A stretch of 64,000 nt of DNA from Paenibacillus sp. J5C2022 (GTDB lineage: Bacteria > Bacillota > Bacilli > Paenibacillales > Paenibacillaceae), in NCBI RefSeq assembly GCF_025567625.1, contig NZ_JAOQJC010000020.1:62001-126000 (forward strand), given 5' to 3'. The position numbers and the translations under genes were made by a program. Below are positions 8,824 through 17,450 of the stretch, in pieces. Position 1 is the first letter of the stretch; each line of letters opens with the position of its first letter. The notes under the pieces were generated by a model, which worked only from the letters and a program-made list of their open reading frames with translations, had not been told where the DNA came from and ran no database searches.

Positions 8824-9936
8824 ATGAAAATTCCGTTAATTGACTTGCGCGCGCAGTATATGGAGCTGAGGACGGAGATCGACGAGGCGATCAGCCGTGT
8901 GCTCCATAGCGGTGTCTATATAGGCGGGCCTGAGGTCGAAGCATTCGAGCAGGAGATTACGGCAGTGACAGGTGCAAATCACGCCGTATCCGTCGGCAAC
9001 GGGACGGATGCGCTGCTGCTCGCACTGGAAGCCGCGGGAATCGGAGCCGGCGACGAGGTCGTGACGACGCCGTTCACCTTCTTCGCAACGGCGGAGTCCA
9101 TCGTAAGGCGGGGAGCAATCCCCGTATTCGCCGACATCGACGAGAGGACGTACAATCTGTCGCCGGAGGCTGCGGCCGCTTGCATTACTCCTAGAACTAA
9201 GGCGATCATGCCTGTTCATTTATTCGGCCAGCCCGCAGATATGGACGCATTCCGCGCGCTGGCCGATCGGCACGGGTTGCTGCTGATCGAAGATGCCTGC
9301 CAGGCGCTCGGCGCCGCTTACAAGGGACGACCTGTAGGCGGGACGGCGGACATCAGCTGCATCTCTTTCTTCCCGACGAAGAATCTGGGCGGCTATGGTG
9401 ACGGCGGCATCGTGGTCACAGGCGACGCGAAGCTTGCGGACCGCGTTCATCTGCTGGCTCACCATGGGAGCAGGAAGAAGTACTTTCATGAGACGACGGG
9501 CTGCAACAGCAGACTGGACCCGCTGCATGCCGCTGTGCTGCGCGTCAAGCTTGCCAAGCTGCAGGAGTGGAATGAGCGACGAAGAGGAATTGCGGCTTAT
9601 TATGACAGACATCTTGCAGGGACCGGCATTGTTCCGCCCTATGCTTCACCTGATTCCCGGCATGTGTACCACTTGTATGCGACGCAATGTCCCGACCGTG
9701 CCAACGTGGCAGCGGAAATGAGGAAGTTCGGCATTTCGACGGGGCATTACTACCCTTGTCCGCTTCATCTGCAGGAGGCGCTGCGGGGGCTTGGCTATCG
9801 CAAAGGCGATTTCCCGGTGACAGAGCGTACTTGCGAGCATTCCTTGTCGCTGCCCATCTCGCCGCAGCTCCCGGAAGAACAGCAGATATATATTATGGAT
9901 AAGCTGCACGAAGTGACGGGAGGAAGCGTATCTTGA
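8824..9936 (+). CDS. DegT/DnrJ/EryC1/StrS aminotransferase (WbpE-like)
   Basis: 370 residues; ATG 8824 chosen, with GGAG 9 bases upstream. This is a PLP-dependent sugar aminotransferase. VGNGTDALLLALEAAGIG binds the cofactor phosphate, TTPFTFFATAESIV and LIEDACQALGA follow, and the Schiff-base lysine lies in SFFPTKNLGGYGDGG. The same signature occurs in WbpE/WlbC, which transaminate the 3-keto UDP-GlcNAcA intermediate with glutamate. Location directly after the 3-dehydrogenase and before the hexapeptide acetyltransferase supports C3 amination. The stop overlaps the TTG start of the next gene by four bases, so the two are translationally coupled. Confidence 0.88.
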   Translation: MKIPLIDLRAQYMELRTEIDEAISRVLHSGVYIGGPEVEAFEQEITAVTGANHAVSVGNGTDALLLALEAAGIGAGDEVVTTPFTFFATAESIVRRGAIPVFADIDERTYNLSPEAAAACITPRTKAIMPVHLFGQPADMDAFRALADRHGLLLIEDACQALGAAYKGRPVGGTADISCISFFPTKNLGGYGDGGIVVTGDAKLADRVHLLAHHGSRKKYFHETTGCNSRLDPLHAAVLRVKLAKLQEWNERRRGIAAYYDRHLAGTGIVPPYASPDSRHVYHLYATQCPDRANVAAEMRKFGISTGHYYPCPLHLQEALRGLGYRKGDFPVTERTCEHSLSLPISPQLPEEQQIYIMDKLHEVTGGSVS

Positions 9937-10661
9937 CGGGAAGAGGCAAGTATGTCGTCATAGGGGAAGGGGTACGAATCGGGAGCAATGTCGCGATTGG
10001 ACATCACGTGGTCATTCACGACGGTTCCGTTATCGGGGATCATGTGCGGATTCACGATCACGCCGTGATCGGCAAGCTGCCCATGAAGGCAAAGCGTTCG
10101 GCGACGACCGCCATCGATCCGTCGCTGCCGCCGACGATTATTGGAGACGGCTGCACGATCGGAACAGGCTCCATCATCTATCGCGGAGCGGAGCTTGCGC
10201 GAGATGTATTCGTAGCCGATCTGGCGACAGTGCGCGAGAAGGTTGCTATCGGCGAAGAGACGATTGTAGGTCGCGGCGTAGCCATTGAGAATGCATGCAC
10301 GGTAGGCGTCCGCTGCAAGCTGGAGACCGGAAGCTATCTGTGCGCCTATTCCGCTCTAGAGGACGATGTGTTCATCGCACCGTATGTCGTCACGACGAAC
10401 GATAACGCGATGGCGCGGGGCAAGCACAGATTCCGATCGTTCAAGGGCGTCACGGTGAAGCGGGGCGGCCGGGCGGGAGCGGGAGCCGTCATCCTGCCGG
10501 GCGTCGTCATTCATGAGGAAGGAGCGGCGGCGGCCGGCAGCGTAGTTACGCGAGATGTGGAAGCGAAGCGGATCGTAGCGGGCGTACCTGCGCGATACTT
10601 GAGAGAGGTGCCGAGGGAGCAATGGCTGGAGGCTCCGAAGCGGGAGGGGGAAGACGCATGA
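9933..10661 (+). CDS. Left-handed beta-helix N-acetyltransferase (WbpD-like)
   Basis: 242 residues, TTG start at 9933 overlapping the aminotransferase stop, with GGGAGG at 9918-9923. Hexapeptide repeats run through most of the protein (VIGEGVRIGSNVAIGHHVVI; TIIGDGCTIGTGSIIYRGA; VAIGEETIVGRGVAIENAC) and end with AGAVILPGVVI and IVAGVPARYL, a standard LbH acyltransferase tail. It probably acetylates the C3 amine made by the preceding enzyme using acetyl-CoA, giving a 2,3-diacetamido uronic acid nucleotide. It is about 50 residues longer than WbpD because of an extra N-terminal helix coil and a charged C-terminus. Another acyl group is possible. Its stop overlaps the next gene (ATGA). Confidence 0.8.
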   Translation: MTGRGKYVVIGEGVRIGSNVAIGHHVVIHDGSVIGDHVRIHDHAVIGKLPMKAKRSATTAIDPSLPPTIIGDGCTIGTGSIIYRGAELARDVFVADLATVREKVAIGEETIVGRGVAIENACTVGVRCKLETGSYLCAYSALEDDVFIAPYVVTTNDNAMARGKHRFRSFKGVTVKRGGRAGAGAVILPGVVIHEEGAAAAGSVVTRDVEAKRIVAGVPARYLREVPREQWLEAPKREGEDA

Positions 10662-11599
10662 GCCGTCGCTTGAATTTGTTGTTCCTCGTGAAGAAATTTG
10701 CCGAGTCGATGCCGAAGCACCAGCATAAATTCGATATGCTGACCGCCATTGAGCAGGAAGCCAACGTGATGTACTGGCATGATAACGGTGACATTCGGGA
10801 CATATTGACTCATATTCCAGAGCGGCCTGATTTTATTTTTCATTACGACATCGAATGGCATTACGCGTTCGCCCCGGATATAACCGGGCTCTCCGCCGTC
10901 AATATACCTACAGGCTGCTACGTGCTGGACATTCACTTCCATCCGCCGCTGAGACACGAGTACTTCGATCGGAAAGGAAAGCCGGACCTGATCTTCTCGG
11001 CCAGCAAGCATCCGTTTCTTGACGTTTTCCCGACGTGCAAGAGCCGATTCCGCTGGCTGCCCTTCAGCGTCAATCCCGCCGTCATCCGCGATTACGGATT
11101 GGAGAAGGATATTCGCTATTCGCTGGTTGGCATTGTCAATGAGCGTTATCCGTTCCGGGAAGCGGTCATCGAGGAGATGGATGAGGTGGAGGGCTTCCGC
11201 CAATTCCAGCATCCCGGCCATACGGTTCGTCTATATCCCGGTATGTTGATCAATGAGAAATATGCGAGCGCACTGAACAGATCGCAGATGTCCTTCACTT
11301 GCGGAAGCTTCCGCCAGATTCCGGTCGCCAAGTTTTTCGAACTGCCGGGCTGCCGTACTCTGATGCTGGCGGAGCCTAACGACGATCTGGAGGAGCTGGG
11401 CTTCAGAGACGGCTTGCATTACGCCTCCTGCAACCGGAACAATATTCGGGAGAGGGCGCTTCATTACGCGAATAACGTCGAGGAGAGGCAGCGGTTGACC
11501 GATGCAGGATATGGGTTCATCCATCAGCATCACAGCAATGCGGTTCGCGCGAAGCAATTCGTGGCGGAGATAGAGTCGTTCCTGCTGGGGAAGAGCTAG
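10658..11599 (+). CDS. Glycosyltransferase, group 1-like (CgeB-type)
   Basis: 313 residues from ATG 10658, which overlaps the upstream stop and is preceded by GGGAGGGGG (10642-10650); the frame is open a little further upstream but that region lies inside the previous gene. The C-terminal third (SFTCGSFRQIPVAKFFELPG, then LMLAEPNDDLEELGFRDG and a helix ending HHSNAVRAKQFV) resembles the group-1-like domain found in CgeB-type transferases, which decorate spore or cell surfaces. The N-terminal half has LIFSASKHPFLDVFP and a predicted Rossmann-like arrangement. It completes the B-E-D operon and may transfer the diacetamido sugar made by it (inference). No terminator is evident directly after the gene. 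Confidence 0.65.
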   Translation: MSRRLNLLFLVKKFAESMPKHQHKFDMLTAIEQEANVMYWHDNGDIRDILTHIPERPDFIFHYDIEWHYAFAPDITGLSAVNIPTGCYVLDIHFHPPLRHEYFDRKGKPDLIFSASKHPFLDVFPTCKSRFRWLPFSVNPAVIRDYGLEKDIRYSLVGIVNERYPFREAVIEEMDEVEGFRQFQHPGHTVRLYPGMLINEKYASALNRSQMSFTCGSFRQIPVAKFFELPGCRTLMLAEPNDDLEELGFRDGLHYASCNRNNIRERALHYANNVEERQRLTDAGYGFIHQHHSNAVRAKQFVAEIESFLLGKS

Positions 11600-11643
11600 G
11601 GGGCGGCGCGAGGCCGGCTCAACGCCGTGCCGGCGCGGTAGGA

Positions 11644-11773
11644 GTGCTGGAAGGAATGGAATGCGGGGGGCGGCAGTCGTGCTGGTAGGAATGGAATGCC
11701 GTAGCGGCAGGCGTGCTGGAAGGAATGGAATGCGGTAGCGGCAGGAGTGAAGTGTCGAAGGTGCTGGAAAGTC
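11644..11773. repeat. Short imperfect tandem repeats (34-35 bp)
   Basis: GTGCTGG-AGGAATGGAATG units start at 11644, 11679 and 11713, with a truncated copy at 11761. GC-rich and apparently non-coding. They open the 655-bp gene-free interval 11600-12254. Confidence 0.65.
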
Positions 11774-11842
11774 TGTTTGTTTTGGCTAACTAACTGTATT
11801 TCATGACATTGTATCTGCCTTTAACGATGGGTGATGGCATCT

Positions 11843-11975
11843 AAATGGATTTATTGTCATTGCTATCATTGAAATTATTCAATTGATGCAATTTTTACTG
11901 AAATAGCTGCAGGAAATCCATTTAACTGAAGCGTAACGTTCATTTCAACAGGAAATAATGACATAAAATCCATCT
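11843..11975. repeat. AT-rich element with 19-bp imperfect terminal inverted repeats
   Basis: Arms 11843-11861 and 11957-11975 match as an inverted repeat at 16 of 19 positions and enclose about 95 bp of AT-rich DNA with further AAATCCATTT-like pieces. No open reading frame of note. The size and arms are MITE-like, but no target-site duplication could be confirmed. Composition differs sharply from the GC-rich repeats on both sides. Confidence 0.5.
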
Positions 11976-12045
11976 GGTTGTGCGGCGTACGAAAAGGCTG
12001 GGGCGGTATGGGGAGGCGCTCTGGAAGGAATGCCGGCGCTCCCGC

Positions 12046-12140
12046 GTTCTGGAGTGGCGGGGAATCGGAGTTCTGGAGTGGCGGAGAATCGAAGCTCTGA
12101 AGTTCTGAAGTTCTGAAGCTCTGAAGTTCTGAAGAATCTG
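12046..12140. repeat. Simple repeats: GTTCTGGAGTGGCGG pair and (TTCTGAAG)n
   Basis: Two GTTCTGGAGTGGCGG-type units are followed by five or six CTCTGAAG/TTCTGAAG units. A simple-sequence tract with no coding signal that follows the genome's usual frame pattern. Confidence 0.6.
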
Positions 12141-12175
12141 GAGAAGAGCAGAGAGTAGAGTGTTGAGAAGGCAGG

Positions 12176-12213
12176 GGCAGCCCGTCAGTCATTGCAGATG
12201 ACGAGGGGCTGCC
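12176..12213. terminator. Hairpin downstream of the minus-strand gene at 12255
   Basis: GGCAGCCC (12176-12183) pairs with GGGCTGCC (12206-12213), with an inner GTCAT/ATGAC pair. It lies 41 bp beyond the stop of the minus-strand gene. No clear T tract on either strand, so it is only a possible terminator. Confidence 0.4.
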
Positions 12214-12254
12214 TCTATTGGTGTGAGGAGGCGCCTGCTTGCTGGCCGCGATAG

Positions 12255-13382
12255 TTAGCGGGAAGCCATATGCGCCAGTCCCCAGAGCAAGTGGGCGGCA
12301 TGGCGGGGATAGAAGGTGACGCTGCTCTTGTCCGGCAACGTTCTGAGCTGGCCGACAGGACCATACTGCCTCATAGCGGCGGCAAGAAGCTCCGCGGCTT
12401 CTGCCCCGGACCCGTTCCTGGCGGCGAATGCGATCGCTGTGCCTGCGCCCCATAGCCGGGCTCCCCTGTCTCGCAGCTTCGGCATGGCTTGACGGACCGA
12501 GCGGTCGAACTCATAGAAGCGGCAAGCATCTATATAATTGTCCAGTGAACGGACCGCTTCGCCGGTCGTCCAAGGGATGGCGACGGCTGCGCGATTGGCG
12601 CGGTAAGTCTCCAGCCCCCACAGTGTATAGACATGATGGATCAAGTCGTTGGGCTTATTGGCCGAAGGGTGCTGCCGTTGTATCGCATAAGGCCAGCTGA
12701 TATGCCCGTCGACCCGCTTCATGTGAGCGACGAGCGCTTGCGCTGCCGAGTCGGCACGCTGCACCAGCAACGTGCGTTGATCGGGCTTGAGCCAAGCTTG
12801 TTCCATGCTCAGCAGGCGGCTTACGATGCCGAGCATCATGGAGGATACGTTGGGGGTGAAGACAGCGTCTCCCGGGAACGGGCTGTACCAGTAATATCCT
12901 CCGTCCGCCCGATCCGTCCACACATCCCGGCACCACCTGCAGCAAGCGTCCACAAGGAGCAGCTGCGCGGCGGAGGCTTGTTCGGCCGTGAGCAGACCGG
13001 GCCATGAGAGCGCGTCCAGGAACCCTTCCAGCACGATAGCAGTCGTGATCGTATAGGGGTGATTGGCGGGATTGACGCTTCCGTCGGCGAATGCGTCGAA
13101 GGGATGGGGCAAGCCCCAGCCTGCCAGCCCGTCTCCGTCCAGATCGGCATGGCGAATGAGCCAGTCCGCGCATTGGCGGGCGCTCTGCAAGCCTGCGGAT
13201 GGAGCGGCGCTATCTCCTTGGCCGCTATAGTATACTGCTTCCGAAGAAAGAATGAGTCCGTAAGTCATAGGCTGATGGGAACCGCCTGCGAATATAAGCT
13301 CCGCTCCCCAACCCGGCTTATCCGGAGGGAATCGCAAGATGAGCTGATCGTAAAGACTGTCGGCATGGATGGAATTAGTCAT
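12255..13382 (-). CDS. Conserved-looking protein of unknown function, possible helical toroid
   Basis: 375 residues from ATG 13382, placed 8-9 bases after a GAAGGAGG site; the longer frame to 13538 is ignored. Not recognised with confidence. Features seen: LIRHADLDGDGLAGWGLPHP near residue 90, ITTAIVLEGFLDAL, DGGYYWYSPFPGDAVFTPNV, DLIHHVYTLWGLETY and ATAIAFAARN. Repeated amphipathic helices with aromatic-rich turns resemble (alpha/alpha)6 toroids of six-hairpin glycosidases, polysaccharide lyases and epimerases. No signal peptide or membrane segment, so it is probably cytosolic. It stands alone between the glycan locus and the GT-C fusion gene, so a role in glycan metabolism is a guess. Confidence 0.7.
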   Translation of the reverse strand: MTNSIHADSLYDQLILRFPPDKPGWGAELIFAGGSHQPMTYGLILSSEAVYYSGQGDSAAPSAGLQSARQCADWLIRHADLDGDGLAGWGLPHPFDAFADGSVNPANHPYTITTAIVLEGFLDALSWPGLLTAEQASAAQLLLVDACCRWCRDVWTDRADGGYYWYSPFPGDAVFTPNVSSMMLGIVSRLLSMEQAWLKPDQRTLLVQRADSAAQALVAHMKRVDGHISWPYAIQRQHPSANKPNDLIHHVYTLWGLETYRANRAAVAIPWTTGEAVRSLDNYIDACRFYEFDRSVRQAMPKLRDRGARLWGAGTAIAFAARNGSGAEAAELLAAAMRQYGPVGQLRTLPDKSSVTFYPRHAAHLLWGLAHMASR

Positions 13383-13556
13383 GACGGTGTTCCTCCTTCT
13401 TGCGAGAATTGTACACCTGCGACGCTTGTACTCCTCAAGCCTCTCGGCAAGTCTGCATCGCCAATTGTTCAGTTCTGTTATAGCTGACTCCATTATCATA
13501 TTCCGGAAGCAAAGCGATGGAGAGGGCCTGTCATCCAATCAGGCTCTATAATTATG

Positions 13557-13585
13557 TTGACCGTCATCAGGGCATCCGATAAAGT
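13557..13585 (+). promoter_or_regulatory. Candidate sigma-A promoter for the GT-C operon
   Basis: TTGACC at 13557-13562 and TAAAGT at 13580-13585 are separated by 17 bp and lie about 40 bp before the start of the GT-C fusion gene. The -10 element is poor. Confidence 0.3.
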
Positions 13586-13623
13586 GGTAGTGTACTGGGA
13601 AAATGAAGGAGATTGATCGGACC

Positions 13624-16600
13624 ATGATAAAGAAAGTTATCGGGGTCATACCCGTTCTGCTTATGCTGCTGCTCGTATTGCCGGGAGCGTGGCTGCATGC
13701 TTCGGCCAACCTGCTTGTCAACGGCGACTTCGAACAATTGGAAGAGGGTAGTCCCAAGGGGTGGACGACGGATGCCTGGATTAAGGAGGAAGGCGTAACG
13801 GCATTCTCCGTGAAGCGGGAAGGCGCGATGTCCGGGGAGGCCTATGTCGAAATTCATAGCAAGGGAGAAAACCATGCCCGCTGGATTCAATCGTTGTCCG
13901 TGAAAGAAAGGACGACGTATCGCATCTCCGGCTACATACGAACTGAAGGACTGCCTAACGGCACATACGGAGCACATCTGTACGTGGACGGCTACGCCTT
14001 GGCTTATCCGCAAGTGCATGATACCGGCGGACAGTGGGTATATATGGAATATTACGTCAAGACGGGAGCCGGTCTTGAAGAGATGAAGGTCGGCGCAAGT
14101 CTGGGCGGCTACAGTCAATTGAACGCAGGCTTGGCGGCGTTCGACGCGCTGAACGTCGAAGAGGTGAAGCGAGTGCCGGAAGGCGCGACGGCATTCAAGC
14201 TGCATTCGCTGGACAGCGGCGATAGAGGTGAGCAGAATAACGGCAAGGTGTCGATTCTGTCGGCGATGGTGTACGGTGCGCTGTTCGCCTTGCTGTATGC
14301 CGCGTTGCACGGCAAGCTGCTGCGGCAAGAGAACGGGCTTGCGTCCCGTCGCGCCCTTATTCCGATGCTGCTGTACGGAAGCCTCGCGGCTGCGTTCATT
14401 ATGCGGGTGATTATTGCCGTGCAAGGCGACGGCTATGCCAACGATATGGCGCTGTTCATGTATTGGTCGGATATGGCTGTACAGCACGGGATCTCCGGCT
14501 TCTATCATCCCGATATTTTCGTCGATTACCCGCCGGGTTATATTTATGTGCTTTATATGCTCGGCCTTGTGAAAGAGATGTTGGGTCTTGCGGACGGCTC
14601 AGCGGCCGTTATTCTGCTGTATAAATTGCCCGCCATCGCGGCAGACCTTGCCGCAGCGCTGCTGCTTTACCGGGCGGCTTGCAGACGGGGAGACGAACGC
14701 ACGGGGCTGTTCCTGGCCCTCGTCTATTGCTTCAATCCGGCCATTGTACTGGATTCGGCGGCATGGGGACAAGTGGATGCCGTATTCGCTCTGGCTCTTG
14801 TGGCGGCATTGTCGGACTTCTCCGAGCAACGCTTCCGCAGCGGTTCGATCTGGTATGCCGTTGCTGCGCTTATCAAGCCGCAGGCGTTCATTTTCATGCC
14901 GGTGATCTTATTGGCGCTATGGTTCAACAAGCAGTGGCGGACGGTGCTCATCAGCGCTTACTACGGCTTCGGAACGTTCATTCTGCTGGCGTTGCCCTTC
15001 TTCTGGAGCAACGGCGGACTGGCAGGGCTGATCGGTCTGTATAAGGGCACGTTGTCATCGTATCCCTATGCGACTGTCAACGCCTTTAATCTGTATTCGC
15101 TGCTTGGCGCCAACTGGACGCCGATCGAGGAGAAGTGGCTGCTGCTGACGTATTCGCAGTGGGGCGCCGTATTTATTGCGGCTGCCGTAGCTCTTGCCGT
15201 CTATTACGCCTTCGTCAACCGGCGGAAGCTTGCGGAAGACCGTACCTTCTTCCTGGCGATGGTGCTTATTGCGGTCGTGTTCATTCTGGTGACCAAAATG
15301 CATGAACGGTATATGTTCCCGGTCATACTGCTCAGCCTATTCGCATTCCTGCAAGCCCGGGATCGGCGGATGCTGCATCTGTTCTATGGCTTCTCCATGA
15401 CTAATTTCATCAATATGAGCTATGTGCTTGCCCACAGCTCTTTCACGACGGACGTGTCCGCGGACGGGGTCGTGCTCGTATGCGCGATCGCCAACATCGC
15501 TCTCCTCTTATACATGCTCTATGTCGGTTATGATAGATATGGACGTGGGAATACTAGCCGTATAGAGCCAATGACGCCCGCAGTGCGGACGGAAGCAGAT
15601 AGCGAGCTGCTTGCCGGGTTGACGACCGTGTCAAGAAGCGGAAGGACGACGGGAGCGAAGCTGAACCGAAGCGATTGGATAGGGATGGGAGGCATTACGC
15701 TAATCTATCTCATCGTGGCGCTGTACGGTCTTGGCTCTGCGAAAGCTCCTGCGACTGTGTGGCAGCCGGCGCAATCCGGCAGCAGCTTCTACGTGGATCT
15801 GGGCGAGCCGAAGCAACTGGAGCGGATCGTCAGCTTCGGGGGAGTGGGCACCGGGAAGTTCCGCTATGAATTCGCGAACACGCCCGGGCAGTGGAGCGAT
15901 CCCTTGGAAGTGGACAGCACGCACGTCGCCGTGTTCGCCTGGAACAAGCAAGCCGTCGATCTAGAGGCGCGTTTTGTGAGGCTGACCGCGGTAACCTCAG
16001 GCTTCTCGATTCATGAGATCGGCATCTATGAGAAAGGCGCTGAACAGCCTCTGTCCATTGCCGGAATCCATAGTGAGGAAGCGGGCTCCGCCAAGCGCGG
16101 GTCGGTGGAAGCCCTGTTCGATGAGCAGGAGCTGATGGTTCGTCAGAACTCTTTCAAGTACGGCAGTTATTTCGATGAAATCTACCATGCCCGCACCGCT
16201 TATGAGAATCTGGAGGGCATCGTAGCCTACGAAAGCACGCATCCGCCGCTGGGCAAGCTCATCATTGCGCTGGGCATCAAGCTGTTCGGGTTCAGTCCGT
16301 TCGGCTGGCGGATAGCCGGCACGTTGATTGGCGTCCTGATGCTTCCCGTCATCTATGTGACGGCGCTGCATCTGTTCCGGAGAACGATATGGGCGGCCAC
16401 CGCCACGGCGCTGCTTGCGTTCGATTTTATGCATTTCACTCAGACACGAATTGCAACTATAGACGTTTACGGCGTGTTCTTCATTATGCTGATGTTCTAT
16501 TTCATGAGCAAGTACAAGTCGCTTAACTTCTACCGCGACCGGTTCATTGCAACGCTGCTGCCGCTGGGATTGGCCGGCCTGTTCTTCGGGCTGGGCGTCG

Positions 16601-17424
16601 CCTCGAAGTGGATCGTGCTCTACGGCGGAGCCGGCTTGGCGGTCATGCTGGCTCTCTCGCTGGCGGACCGGTACAAGGAATATGCCGCGGCGAAGCGGAC
16701 GCTGAAGCGGCGGGAAGGCGGCGGGGGCGAGTCTGCCGCACTGCAGCGCATCGTGAAGGTGTTCCCGCTGTATACGGCGGTGACGCTTGCGGTATGTCTT
16801 GTCTTCTATATCGTTATCCCGCTTGGCATCTACGCCTTGTCCTACATTCCGATTCTGTCGGTGATGAAGGATGGCTATACACTGAAGGCGCTTGTGGATT
16901 ATCAGGTGAACATGTTCAAGTATCATAGCGGGCTTGTATCTTCCCATCCCTATTCCTCTTATTGGTGGGAGTGGCCGTTCATGAAGCGCCCGGTCTGGTA
17001 TTATTCCGGTGCGGGACTGGCCGAAGGCATGAAGTCGACGATTGTGGCGATGGGCAACCCGCTCATCTGGTGGACCGGCATTGCGGCTATTCTGGCGACG
17101 ATTCCGCTTAGTCTGAAGCGCAAGGACAAGGCAATGTATATGGTGTGGATCGCCTTTCTGGCCCAATACGTGCCATGGATGCTCGTGCCGCGAGAGACGT
17201 TTCTGTATCATTATTTTGCGATGGTTCCGTTCTTCATCTTGAGCGTGGTCTATATTTTTAAAGTAGCGGAAGAAAAATGGCGGCCGGTCGGTTATGTAAG
17301 AGTAGCGTACGTGGTCGCCGCTGCCGTGCTGTTCCTGATGTTCTACCCGGCGTTGTCCGGCATGACGGTTCCGGCATCGTATGTGAACGACGTATTGCGC
17401 TGGTTCCCAAGCTGGGTATTCTAA
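13624..17424 (+). CDS. Double GT-C glycosyltransferase fusion (protein O-mannosyltransferase-like)
   Basis: About 1266 residues. ATG 13624 is preferred (AAGGAG 12 bases upstream) over ATG 13603, which has no ribosome site; it begins with a signal-anchor-like segment ending in WLHASA. Layout: an extracellular carbohydrate-binding-like domain (about 30-185, starting NLLVNGDFEQLEEGSPKGW); a first polytopic GT-C module (about 220-650) with YANDMALFMYWSDM and VDYPPGYIY near its first loop; a discoidin-like beta domain (about 700-810, SSFYVDLGEPKQLERI); and a second GT-C module starting near 850 with the PMT-type acidic motif FDEIYHARTAYE and THPPLGKLIIALGI. GT-C enzymes use polyprenyl-phosphate sugars and act on the outer membrane face. 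Downstream are a polyprenyl-phosphate sugar synthase and a flippase-like GtrA. The fusion of two full GT-C units is unusual; both acidic motifs are present, so both halves may be active. Confidence 0.85.
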   Translation: MIKKVIGVIPVLLMLLLVLPGAWLHASANLLVNGDFEQLEEGSPKGWTTDAWIKEEGVTAFSVKREGAMSGEAYVEIHSKGENHARWIQSLSVKERTTYRISGYIRTEGLPNGTYGAHLYVDGYALAYPQVHDTGGQWVYMEYYVKTGAGLEEMKVGASLGGYSQLNAGLAAFDALNVEEVKRVPEGATAFKLHSLDSGDRGEQNNGKVSILSAMVYGALFALLYAALHGKLLRQENGLASRRALIPMLLYGSLAAAFIMRVIIAVQGDGYANDMALFMYWSDMAVQHGISGFYHPDIFVDYPPGYIYVLYMLGLVKEMLGLADGSAAVILLYKLPAIAADLAAALLLYRAACRRGDERTGLFLALVYCFNPAIVLDSAAWGQVDAVFALALVAALSDFSEQRFRSGSIWYAVAALIKPQAFIFMPVILLALWFNKQWRTVLISAYYGFGTFILLALPFFWSNGGLAGLIGLYKGTLSSYPYATVNAFNLYSLLGANWTPIEEKWLLLTYSQWGAVFIAAAVALAVYYAFVNRRKLAEDRTFFLAMVLIAVVFILVTKMHERYMFPVILLSLFAFLQARDRRMLHLFYGFSMTNFINMSYVLAHSSFTTDVSADGVVLVCAIANIALLLYMLYVGYDRYGRGNTSRIEPMTPAVRTEADSELLAGLTTVSRSGRTTGAKLNRSDWIGMGGITLIYLIVALYGLGSAKAPATVWQPAQSGSSFYVDLGEPKQLERIVSFGGVGTGKFRYEFANTPGQWSDPLEVDSTHVAVFAWNKQAVDLEARFVRLTAVTSGFSIHEIGIYEKGAEQPLSIAGIHSEEAGSAKRGSVEALFDEQELMVRQNSFKYGSYFDEIYHARTAYENLEGIVAYESTHPPLGKLIIALGIKLFGFSPFGWRIAGTLIGVLMLPVIYVTALHLFRRTIWAATATALLAFDFMHFTQTRIATIDVYGVFFIMLMFYFMSKYKSLNFYRDRFIATLLPLGLAGLFFGLGVASKWIVLYGGAGLAVMLALSLADRYKEYAAAKRTLKRREGGGGESAALQRIVKVFPLYTAVTLAVCLVFYIVIPLGIYALSYIPILSVMKDGYTLKALVDYQVNMFKYHSGLVSSHPYSSYWWEWPFMKRPVWYYSGAGLAEGMKSTIVAMGNPLIWWTGIAAILATIPLSLKRKDKAMYMVWIAFLAQYVPWMLVPRETFLYHYFAMVPFFILSVVYIFKVAEEKWRPVGYVRVAYVVAAAVLFLMFYPALSGMTVPASYVNDVLRWFPSWVF

Positions 17425-17450
17425 TTCTGTAGCAGGCAAGGAGGGATAAG

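Noticed and set aside
13603-13623. Upstream ATG of the GT-C fusion
   Set aside because: No ribosome site before 13603, while AAGGAG precedes 13624 and gives a cleaner signal segment.
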